Source: Candidatus Colimorpha onthohippi
GTDB taxonomy: Bacteria; Bacteroidota; Bacteroidia; Bacteroidales; P3
NCBI GenBank assembly: GCA_018064565.1
Contig: JAGHVA010000227.1
Location: forward strand, 1 to 14,014
Length of the DNA: 14,014 nt
Direction of reading: 5' to 3'
Part shown: positions 1-8,000 of the stretch, piece after piece
Position numbering within the stretch: the stretch's first letter is position 1
How the letters are laid out: every line of letters begins with the position of its first letter
The notes under the pieces: model-generated
Seen by the model: the letters and a program-made list of their open reading frames with translations, nothing else
What the model was told of the DNA's origin: nothing
Database searches by the model: none
Translations under genes and position numbers: made by a program

Positions 1-1295
1 GCCATATATTGGTTCAACTTACTGAAGAGTGCGGGCTGGACAGCTATGCGGCTATGGCAGGCATGCGCTACCAATATCTCCACAAGCTCTGCCAACATGC
101 AGTGGTAAAACCTCAAGACAACAAGTTGTTTAAGCGCAGTCAGAAAATAGATAGTGTGCTTACTGGCAGATGGACCGCCATCCCGATATTTGTAACGGTG
201 ATGTCGCTTATTATCTGGCTAAGCATCGACGTGATAGGTGCGCCTCTGCAAACTTTGCTCAAAGAGGGCATCACCCAGTTAGGACTTTGGTGCGATAGTG
301 CCATGAGCGGCTGGCAAGTCAACGAGACTGTGCGCAGCTTGGTAGTAGATGCTATATTTGGTGGAGTAGGCAGCGTGCTGAGTTTTATACCTATCATATT
401 GTTGCTTTTCTTTTTTTTGAGCATATTGGAGGATAGCGGCTATATGTCGCGTGTGGCATTTGTTACCGATAGGTTATTGCGACGATTAGGACTATCGGGG
501 CATAGCATTGTCCCTATGCTGATAGGGTTTGGGTGCAGCGTGCCTGCCGTCATGGCTTCGCGGACACTACCCTCCAACCGCGACCGACTGCATACGGTGA
601 TGCTGATACCGTTTATGAGCTGCTCGGCCAAGATACCTATATACGCCTTTGTTTGCCATTCGTTTTTTCCTAACCATGGAGGGCTGATACTTGTTGCACT
701 CTACCTCACAGGCATTCTGACAGGGGTATTGGTAGCATGGATTGTCCGATTGTGCAGCGGGCGTACAGGTGCAGCACCTTTTGTAATGGAGATGCCCAAC
801 TACCGTATGCCCAACATCAAAAACATGGCACACCTCTTGTGGGACAAAAGCAAGGACTTTGTGCAACATGCTTTTACCGTAATTTTTGTAGCCTCGATAG
901 TGATATGGTTTTTGCGGTCGTTCGATTTCCAGTTCAGACTGGTAGCCGACAGCAGCCGAAGCATATTGGCTACTATATCGGGAGTACTCGTACCCCTATT
1001 TAATCCTATCGGACTGGGTAGCTGGCAAGTAGTTACAGCGCTTATCAGCGGCCTGATAGCCAAAGAGGGGGTGGTATCAACATTACAGGTATTGGGCGGC
1101 ACATCGTTGTTAACACCTATAAGTGCTATACCCATGTTGGTGTTTTGCCTGCTTTATACCCCTTGTGTGGCTACCATAGCGGCGATACGACGAGAGATAG
1201 GTGGAGTGCGCACGCTTTGTATAGTAGTAGGACAGTGCGTGGTAGCATGGATAATAGCTTGGGGTGCGTTTGCCATAGCCCAACTATTTGTTTAA
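1..1295 (+). CDS. feoB: Ferrous iron transport protein B, C-terminal membrane part (5' end outside window)
   Basis: This is the membrane permease half of FeoB, which imports Fe(II) across the inner membrane. The frame is open to the left edge (codons from base 3: H-I-L-V-Q-L), so the N-terminal GTPase domain lies outside the window and the TTG at base 9 is not a real start. Counting from that TTG, the end of the helical linker is at about 15-45 (MRYQYLHKLC), followed by KIDSVLTGRW and about eight or more membrane segments. The two conserved Cys gate motifs are present: GFGCSVPAVMASR at 173-185 and PFMSCSAKIPIY at 201-212. So are AKEGVVSTL (351-359) and the C-terminal LLYTPCVATIAAIRRE (381-396), all typical of FeoB. 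The gene ends in TAA. The next gene starts 70 bases downstream on the same strand and carries a FeoB-associated Cys-rich segment, so the two are probably co-transcribed. The family assignment is firm; the organisation upstream is unknown. Confidence 0.95.
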   Translation, partial: HILVQLTEECGLDSYAAMAGMRYQYLHKLCQHAVVKPQDNKLFKRSQKIDSVLTGRWTAIPIFVTVMSLIIWLSIDVIGAPLQTLLKEGITQLGLWCDSAMSGWQVNETVRSLVVDAIFGGVGSVLSFIPIILLLFFFLSILEDSGYMSRVAFVTDRLLRRLGLSGHSIVPMLIGFGCSVPAVMASRTLPSNRDRLHTVMLIPFMSCSAKIPIYAFVCHSFFPNHGGLILVALYLTGILTGVLVAWIVRLCSGRTGAAPFVMEMPNYRMPNIKNMAHLLWDKSKDFVQHAFTVIFVASIVIWFLRSFDFQFRLVADSSRSILATISGVLVPLFNPIGLGSWQVVTALISGLIAKEGVVSTLQVLGGTSLLTPISAIPMLVFCLLYTPCVATIAAIRREIGGVRTLCIVVGQCVVAWIIAWGAFAIAQLFV

Positions 1296-1365
1296 TGCCC
1301 CACCCTATCCTCAACTATCATAATCTATTCCCTCACTCCTCTCCCTTTGACCCAACTATCCAACC
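1296..1365 (+). other. G-poor, pyrimidine-rich spacer between feoB and the TPR gene
   Basis: This spacer has only two G residues in 70 bases on the plus strand and is dominated by C, T and A (for example CCCCACCCTATCC and CCCTCACTCCTCTCCC). There is no Shine-Dalgarno-like purine run before the ATG at 1366, no hairpin and no T-tract, so I see no terminator. It probably acts as an unstructured leader inside one transcript. That fits the weak use of Shine-Dalgarno sites in Bacteroidota, but the role is inferred. Confidence 0.4.
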
Positions 1366-2655
1366 ATGAATATACCAACCATAATAATCATTATTCTTAT
1401 TGCAGCATGCTGTGCTTGCGCAATATGGCAAATCGTACATCGCAAAAACAAGAAATGCCACAACTGCCAGCTAAAGAATGCCTGCACCCAACCCAAGGGA
1501 GGAGACAAGCAGTGCTTATCAAAATTAGATAGCGCAATCAGGAGTGGTCGATACAAAAAAAAATGTTTAGCACTGCTGGTACTGTGCATTATAGCCCCAA
1601 AAAGCAACTGCCAGACCTGCGACGAATTGGTACAAAAAGGGCTGGCAGCCGAACGGCAAAACCTCATGGAACGAGCCGAAAGCTATTACCGTCAAGGAGT
1701 TGCAACCGATAGTTGTGCCGCGGCATGCCTACACTTAGGCATACTGCTCGAAAGTCGCGAACAATGGGCTGAAGCCACCCAATGGCTGGAGAGGGATAGC
1801 AGTGTAGATGGGTATTCACACATTGCGCATTGCTGGGTCGAGTTGGAGATGTGGGACAGCGCAAGGAGTGCTGCCGAACGCGCTATAGAACTGGGCGGCA
1901 CAGCATCGCCAATGACCACCATGGCTGCCTACGAGAGTGCCAAAGGGCACCAAATACCAGCCCTTTCATGGGTCAACAAGGCCTTAAAAGCCGATAGTCG
2001 ATATGCTCGAGCCGAGAACATGCTGGGGGTCATCCTTTTTCGCAAGGGGCAAGACAACGAGGCGCTGACTCATTTTCGTAAAGCCGTAGATTTAGACCCA
2101 AACGATATCGATGCCTACTATAATCTTGGTATGCTCTATGCCCTGCGAGACAATGGCGCCACCGCTGTAACCCATCTCAAGAAAGGGCTGCGCCTACACC
2201 CCCGAAGTATCAAGCTGTGGAACGCCTTAGGCAAAGCCTACAATGTGCAGCACAACTCAGACAAAGCCTTGGCGTGCTATGCCGAAGTGCTTAAACTCGA
2301 CAGCACCAACCTACACGCTTATATCTCGATGGGCAATATCCACTGCGATGTAGGCAACTACGATCAAGCCTTGGCTTATTTCAAGAAAGCCACCCTAATC
2401 AAACCCTCTTCGCCCGATGGTTATAAAGGATTAGGGCGCACCTATACCGCCAACCAAGACTACCGCAAGGCGGTACAAGCTTATATCCGAGCATCGCAAG
2501 CCGACCCCACCGATGCTACCACCTACCTCATGATGGCAGACCTATACCACAAGCAAGCCAACGATCAAAAAGAGAAGAACTCCTATAAGAAAGCAGCTCA
2601 TCTGGGCAGTGCAACCGCCCAGCAGTGGTGTGTAAAACACGGCATAGCTTGGTAA
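1366..2655 (+). CDS. TPR-repeat protein with a FeoB-associated Cys-rich membrane N-terminus
   Basis: The first ~50 residues are an Ile-rich membrane helix (about 4-24), a basic stretch, then CHNCQLKNAC (31-40) and Cys50. That is the layout of the short FeoB-associated Cys-rich membrane proteins normally encoded just after feoB. A second, shorter hydrophobic stretch preceded by lysines (KKKCLALLVLCIIA, 64-77) resembles the start of a secretion signal. The rest is a TPR solenoid: degenerate repeats at about 87-212, then regular 34-residue repeats at about 214-247, 248-281, 282-315, 316-349, 350-383 and 384-415 (for example YYNLGMLYALRDNGATAV). TPRs are protein-protein scaffolds, and no enzymatic motif is seen. 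The whole is one open frame starting at ATG 1366, so it reads as a fusion of two usually separate proteins. If the second hydrophobic stretch crosses the membrane or is cleaved, the TPR part would be periplasmic (inferred). The partner protein is unknown. Confidence 0.85.
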   Translation: MNIPTIIIIILIAACCACAIWQIVHRKNKKCHNCQLKNACTQPKGGDKQCLSKLDSAIRSGRYKKKCLALLVLCIIAPKSNCQTCDELVQKGLAAERQNLMERAESYYRQGVATDSCAAACLHLGILLESREQWAEATQWLERDSSVDGYSHIAHCWVELEMWDSARSAAERAIELGGTASPMTTMAAYESAKGHQIPALSWVNKALKADSRYARAENMLGVILFRKGQDNEALTHFRKAVDLDPNDIDAYYNLGMLYALRDNGATAVTHLKKGLRLHPRSIKLWNALGKAYNVQHNSDKALACYAEVLKLDSTNLHAYISMGNIHCDVGNYDQALAYFKKATLIKPSSPDGYKGLGRTYTANQDYRKAVQAYIRASQADPTDATTYLMMADLYHKQANDQKEKNSYKKAAHLGSATAQQWCVKHGIAW

Positions 2656-2688
2656 CCACTTGGCAGGCAGGATGCGTTGCTGTTATTG
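2656..2688. other. Convergent spacer between the TPR gene and the STAS gene
   Basis: These 33 bases separate two convergent stop codons (TAA ending at 2655 and TAG beginning at 2689 on the minus strand). Only a weak 5-base inverted repeat (GCGTT at 2674-2678, AACGC at 2692-2696) is visible, without a T-tract, so no convincing terminator can be named. Confidence 0.4.
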
Positions 2689-2994
2689 CTAAACGCTCAG
2701 CCTGATATCCAACTTTTTGTCTATATTCGTCATCTTAAAGATGTTCATCACCGTTGGGCACACATTCACTACCGAGAATGTTGCGCCCAGCGATTTGGCT
2801 TTGTTGTGCGCAGCCAACACGCAACGCAGCCCAGACGAAGACATATATTCTACCATCTTAAAGTCGAGTACAATAGCATTAGCATCGGTTATTGCCTCCA
2901 CCCTCTCGCCCAGTTCGGGCGAAGAGGCTGTATCAAGCCATCCCTCAGGTTTGATGGTAACCGTACCATCCTGGTTCATTTCAGTGATTTTCAT
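2689..2994 (-). CDS. STAS-domain anti-sigma factor antagonist (SpoIIAA/RsbV-like)
   Basis: At 101 residues this is the usual length for a single STAS domain. The conserved pattern is visible: PEGWLDTASSPEL (16-28), the strand AIVLDF (40-45), then YMSSSGLRCVLAAH (50-63). By alignment with SpoIIAA, whose phosphorylated Ser follows Asp in the MDSSGL motif, Ser53 is the likely phosphosite. The Asp is Ser52 here, a substitution I believe is common in the family. In partner switching, a kinase of the HATPase/RsbW type phosphorylates this Ser and a PP2C phosphatase removes the phosphate. The unphosphorylated protein binds the kinase and frees whatever that kinase holds. The ATG at 2992-2994 lies inside the 3' end of the phosphatase gene (14-base overlap), which points to coupled translation and a shared pathway. 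The domain call is firm; the downstream target is unknown and is not in the window. Confidence 0.93.
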   Translation of the reverse strand: MKITEMNQDGTVTIKPEGWLDTASSPELGERVEAITDANAIVLDFKMVEYMSSSGLRCVLAAHNKAKSLGATFSVVNVCPTVMNIFKMTNIDKKLDIRLSV

Positions 2995-5074
2995 CTTGTT
3001 TTATTATAGATTTAGTTATCGTAAGAATATTTCTGCCATTGCTGTATTCGTAATCTACAGCATCAGCCATCGAAAATGCAATCAGTCGGCCAAGGCCTCC
3101 TATGGTGTTATCTATATCATATTCTTCAGCATTGGGGATATTGTGACGGGGGTCAAAACGCCTTCCTCCATCAGAAAAACGCATCACCACCTGATTGGAA
3201 CAATATTCCACACTAAAGTAAATCTTCTCTCCTTTAGGAGGCTCACCGTCAAACGCATAAGAACAGATGTTTACAAAACACTCCTCGACCATCACGCACA
3301 AATCCATAAACACCTGTTTGGGAAAGTTGTATGTATTTAGAAGGTTACGTATCAACGATAGTTGATCAGCATCGTATTCGAGTTGTAACTCTTGTTTTTG
3401 CCTTATATTCAGATTCAGCATAGTAATGTCATCGTTTTGGTAAGCACCTGCGGTGAATGCTTGCAGCGATGCTATCACCGATTCAACAAAATCATTGTTT
3501 CCACCGCGATATGAATCCATCAAAATTTGTTCCAGACGTTCTGTACCAAAAAATTCTCCTTCAGCGTTCACAGCCTCGCTAACACCATCGGTATAAAGAA
3601 ATACCGAATCGCCTGCATGCACCTCTACCTCAGTATCGGTATATTCCTCATCTTGGAAAAGACCTATCGGAGTGGCAGTGCTCTCATCCAACGGCACGAG
3701 TCCATCGTGAATTAAATAAGGAGGATTATGCCCAGCATTGGCATACACCAACTTACCCTCTGCCGAATCGAATATACCTATAAATGCAGTGGCAAACATC
3801 AGCTTAGGATTGTTTTTCGACAGCATGTTGTTTATACTCTTGAATATGTTGGCTGGGGTGTAGCCCAACTCTCCAAGTTGATGGATAAGCACCAAGATCA
3901 CAGCCATCAGCAATGCCGACGGGACACCTTTGCCCGAAACATCAGCCACCACAATCATCGTTTTCGTCTCGCTTATAGCAAAATAGTCGTAGAGGTCGCC
4001 TCCAACCGAGTTGGCAGGCTTCATAATGGCATGGATATCACAATTTGCAAACGATGCTGAGGTAGGCGGCAAAATGCCCATCTGAATTGCACTTGCTATA
4101 TCAAGTTCTGCCTGTTGACGCTTCTTCTCTTTGTCCAAACTATCTATGCGATTTATGTACCTATTGATCTCTTCTGTCATCTGGTTAAACGACTGGGCTA
4201 TCATCCCAAACTCATCGTCACCGTTGCTTAGCTCCAACTTCATATCCGTCCGCACCCCTTCCGACACATAATCAGCCATCTTTAACGAGATATCTCGAGC
4301 AGGATTCGAGACCATACGCTTCAAAAACAGATAGAGGAATACAGCAAGGACTACAATGATGGCAAAAATAAACAATACCACAACCACAAAACCATGCATC
4401 ATCCCTTCGATAAACTCATCGATACAAATCGACACCCCTACCATCGACTTATTGCCATACTGATCCGTAACAGCTATGGTTACACCCATTATATCCTCAA
4501 ACAATTCTGCCCCCTCTACAGCAAAAATAGTCTTCCCATTCCAGACATCTAACTCCTGCGGCGTAAGCTGATACTGCTCTTTTTTGCCATCCGCATGACG
4601 GTTGAGTGCCTTGTTCTGCTCCTTGTCTCTTTTTACAACCGACAGATAAGTTATCGTATTAGTCTCTACATCTGGGATATATGCAAACACATAGTTTACC
4701 TTATACCATGTGCAGACATACTCCCCAAAAAACGAAAATCGGTCGCTAAACGACTGGTCGATAGGTCTATTCTGAATTTGGGACTCATACAAAGCCATAT
4801 CGGAATATATGGATACCAATGATTTTGCATAATGTTCTGCATCCAGCCGCACCATGCGGTCAAGGGAGTAGAAAGCACCACCAAGCAGAAGCATAAATGC
4901 AACTACATGAATTACCGACACCCGCAAGGTCAGCTTTTTGGCTATTGATTTTTTAACGTTTTTGTTAACCGACAAAAAGGAGGTCATGAGCACCATTTTT
5001 AAAAATAATTCAGCGAATAAGCCGAGAGCAGAGAGAATGCTTGCATTCACTATGCCGAGGCGAGAAAACGGCAT
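2981..5074 (-). CDS. Membrane HAMP/SpoIIE (PP2C) phosphatase with C-terminal HATPase domain
   Basis: The domains run in order: a basic N-terminus, TM1 at about 53-72, an extracytoplasmic sensor region of ~150 residues (73-225), TM2 at about 228-250, HAMP at about 250-305 and a short coiled coil to ~325. The SpoIIE-type PP2C domain spans about 326-558 and the RsbW-like HATPase about 562-690. Metal-binding motifs are intact: SVGGDLYD (Asp360), VADVSGKG (Asp378), LYTDGVSEA (Asp496) and QNDDITML (Asp548/549). The ATPase N-box ExxxN (Glu598, Asn602), FSDGG (Asp635) and GGLG (659-662) are also present. One protein therefore appears to carry both the phosphatase and a kinase-like domain acting on the adjacent STAS protein. 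The outermost ATG (5074) is reported and lies 17 bases after the NRPS stop. Internal ATGs at 4996 and 4987 would give a more typical N-terminus ahead of KKSIAKKLTLRVS, so the start is uncertain. The signal sensed is unknown. Confidence 0.92.
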   Translation of the reverse strand: MPFSRLGIVNASILSALGLFAELFLKMVLMTSFLSVNKNVKKSIAKKLTLRVSVIHVVAFMLLLGGAFYSLDRMVRLDAEHYAKSLVSIYSDMALYESQIQNRPIDQSFSDRFSFFGEYVCTWYKVNYVFAYIPDVETNTITYLSVVKRDKEQNKALNRHADGKKEQYQLTPQELDVWNGKTIFAVEGAELFEDIMGVTIAVTDQYGNKSMVGVSICIDEFIEGMMHGFVVVVLFIFAIIVVLAVFLYLFLKRMVSNPARDISLKMADYVSEGVRTDMKLELSNGDDEFGMIAQSFNQMTEEINRYINRIDSLDKEKKRQQAELDIASAIQMGILPPTSASFANCDIHAIMKPANSVGGDLYDYFAISETKTMIVVADVSGKGVPSALLMAVILVLIHQLGELGYTPANIFKSINNMLSKNNPKLMFATAFIGIFDSAEGKLVYANAGHNPPYLIHDGLVPLDESTATPIGLFQDEEYTDTEVEVHAGDSVFLYTDGVSEAVNAEGEFFGTERLEQILMDSYRGGNNDFVESVIASLQAFTAGAYQNDDITMLNLNIRQKQELQLEYDADQLSLIRNLLNTYNFPKQVFMDLCVMVEECFVNICSYAFDGEPPKGEKIYFSVEYCSNQVVMRFSDGGRRFDPRHNIPNAEEYDIDNTIGGLGRLIAFSMADAVDYEYSNGRNILTITKSIIKQDENH
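5035..5073. repeat. Two adjacent short inverted repeats at the NRPS-phosphatase junction
   Basis: The first is a perfect 6-base inverted repeat with a 2-base centre (GAATGC-TT-GCATTC, 5035-5048). The second is a 5-base one (TGCCG at 5053-5057, CGGCA at 5069-5073) with an 11-base loop. If the phosphatase starts at 4996 or 4987 they lie in its leader; if it starts at 5074 they are coding and probably accidental. There is no T-tract on either side, so they are not a clear terminator. Confidence 0.3.
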
Positions 5075-5091
5075 TATGAAATAAAAAGTTC

Positions 5092-8000
5092 TTATTCATC
5101 TGCTTGGAAATAATCAAGTGTTAACAAACTCTCTATAGCCCTCTCAAGATAAGAGCTATCTACAAGCGGCCACGAGAAGCCTAACCGGTAAAGGACATTG
5201 GCAGTAAACACGTTGTCGGTATCCACCATGTGCAGGTCAGGTCGGTCGTTGGTAACAAGCCCTTGCAGTCGTGAGTTGACGGTTGTGTCGCCAAGCATCT
5301 TATAATAATCGTCATAATACTCTTCGTCGCATACAGGTTTGATTGTGAGGCCGCAATGGTTGCAAGCCTGTATCAGTTGCATTTCGTCAAAGCCGAACCG
5401 GCTGTCGGCATGGAATGCCGTGAAGCAATCGTTGGTACCAGCCAATATCACGATAGCTTTGGCAGTCATATCAATGGGAGAGAAGTTCATAGGGTCGGTG
5501 GAATGGCTTATCGGACACTTGCCAATGGTAACAAAACCCCTGAGTGCGTTCATAAACGCATTGGTATTGAAATTGATTTGAAACTCACCATCAGAATGTC
5601 TGCCCATAAGATTGCCGACACGGATTATCTTTCCCTTAAGTCCGTTTTGTATGGCTTCTAACATTTTCAGTTCTGCATGGTACTTGGAGATACAGTACTT
5701 GTTGTCCATATCGTCGATAACGAACAGTTCGTTCTCGTGCATCTTAACCTGACGGTTGTAGGTATCATCGGTATGCACGCCAGGCACCGACACCGTAGAT
5801 ACCTGTATCATACGGGCACCTGCCGCTTTAGCCACAGCAATTAAGTTCTCTACCCCATGCACATTGACCTTCTCGATAATATCGTTGGAGGCATAATGCT
5901 TTACCACTGCCGCGCAGTTGATGAGCGTATCAAAATGTTCAGACGATAGTATCTTGCCAATATTGTCATCAGTTATATCTGCATCTATCACTTTGATACG
6001 TGCTTCGAATGCTGACGTAAACGGATTGTCGAAATAGTACATCAGCATGTTTTGCAAACGCACTTCAGGCGTAGGGAAATCACCGCTACGCACAAGACAA
6101 ACCACCCTACCCTCATTGCGCTCCAATAGTTCTTTCAATATATGTATGCCCAAAAATCCCACTGCCCCCGTCAACAGCACATCGCCTATGGGTTCACGCT
6201 TTGCAAGATGAGCATATTGTAATGTGTTATATTTGAGCGCTTCATGGGTTGCCGATTTTTGTGTAGAGGCGTCATCCTCTGCAGCAGATGCCGCAGGCTC
6301 TGGCGCATTTATCGATTCGATATACTGCGAGAGCTCTTCGGGCGTAGGATGGTCAAAAATATCTTGATACTCCACCTTGATGCCTTTGGACATCAACTGC
6401 ATGATGACTTTAGAAGCCGAAAGCGATGTACCTCCCATCTCAAAGAAATTGTCATCGGCAAAAAATTCGTCAAGCGAGAGTATCGACATAAAGAGTTCGC
6501 ATATTTGCTGCTCAAGCGATTTCTTAGGTGCTTTCTTTCCGCCACGTTTTCTGTTATCACGCCTTATTTCTGGGAGAGCCTTGACATTGACCTTCCCGCT
6601 TGGTGTAAGAGGGATACTATCTATCTGCATCATCACGTCGGGGACCATATAGTATGTAAGGCGCGACTTAAGAAATGCAGTCAGCGCAGAGATATCCGTC
6701 TGCCTGTCAGCGGTAAAGTAACCCGCAAGATAATCCTCCGAGCCGTTATTGCGCACCACCACCTTGCACAGCTTGACACCATCAAAGGCTACGATATTCC
6801 GTTCTATCTCATCCAGCTCAACGCGGAAACCACGCAACTTGACCTGATTGTCCATCCTACCAAAAAATTCCACCTCACCATCCGCATTGAGACGAACCGT
6901 GTCGCCACTATGATAGGCAGGCATACCGTTGAGTGAGAAAAACGATGCTGCATTCTTCTCAGGCAACTTCACATAGCCGCGTCCAACCAAATCGCCACAT
7001 ATAATAAGTTCGCCGCATGCTAATGGAGGCAGGATATTGCCAGCCTTGTCCAACACATAGAACGCAGTGTTGGCGGTGGGACCTCCAATAGTAACTGCAT
7101 TGCTGCTTTGCAGATGCTTACAGCAGCATGTAATGGTACATTCCGAAGGTCCGTATCCGTTGAGGATATGCATTTGGGGAGCAATACTTCTAAGCTCATC
7201 AAATAGTTGTGCCGGAAAAGCCTCTGCACCACATACCAGGGTATGTATGCCTTGTAAGGCTTTGCGAAAATCGGGTATGCTGATATAATTAGCCAGGATA
7301 GAGGGAGTTAAAGTAAGCATATCCACCTTGCCATCTATAATACGCGACGCCAATGCTATGGGGTTGTGTATCTCGCTAACGGTGGCTATACATACTGTTT
7401 TGCCGCGTAATAGAACCATTAGGTTGTCCATTACCGACATATCGAATGTGATGGAGCTCAAGGCAAGACTGACCTCACCGCTTTGATTTCCAAAATAGAG
7501 CGCATAGGGGAAATCGGCTGGCTGACTCAAACATGCCAGATTGCGATGCTCTATCATCACACCTCTAGGTTTCCCAGTAGATCCTGACGTATAAATACAG
7601 TAGGCCAAACTATCAATAGGAATATCTATATCAAGATTGTCATCGGGACCATCGTTCAAAACCTCCTCAAGCACAAAAGTGTGATAAGGCTTGTCTTCGC
7701 CAAATAGTTCTGGGCGAGAGGCCTTGATGTCGGCAGTGGTAACAACTGCCAGACTATCGGCATCGGACAAGCAATAGGCGATGCGGTCGTCAGGATAGTC
7801 GGGCAATATGCCAAGGAATGCTCCGCCCGACTTGAGAACAGCCATTTCGGCAACAGGTAGAAATACCGTACGATCCAAAATCAACCCAACAATCGAATCA
7901 CGCCTCACGCCACAAGCCCTCAGCTTGTGTGCCAAGCGATTCGACATGCAGTTTAGCTCGTTGTATGTCAGCGATTTTCCGTCACACATCACAGCCACTT

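Noticed and set aside
9..11. TTG as start of the FeoB ORF
   Set aside because: The frame is open upstream to base 3 and FeoB needs an N-terminal GTPase domain, so the gene is cut by the window edge.
2674..2696. Bidirectional terminator between the convergent genes
   Set aside because: The stem is only 5 bases with a 13-base loop and there is no T-tract on either strand.
2717..3340. 207-codon plus-strand ORF opposite the STAS and phosphatase genes
   Set aside because: It is antisense to two well-supported conserved domains and its translation matches no family I know.
6244..6936. 230-codon plus-strand ORF opposite the NRPS
   Set aside because: It lies wholly antisense to intact A3/T3/reductase coding sequence and shows no recognisable domain. 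It is a shadow of the codon usage, like the other plus-strand ORFs under 5092-14010.
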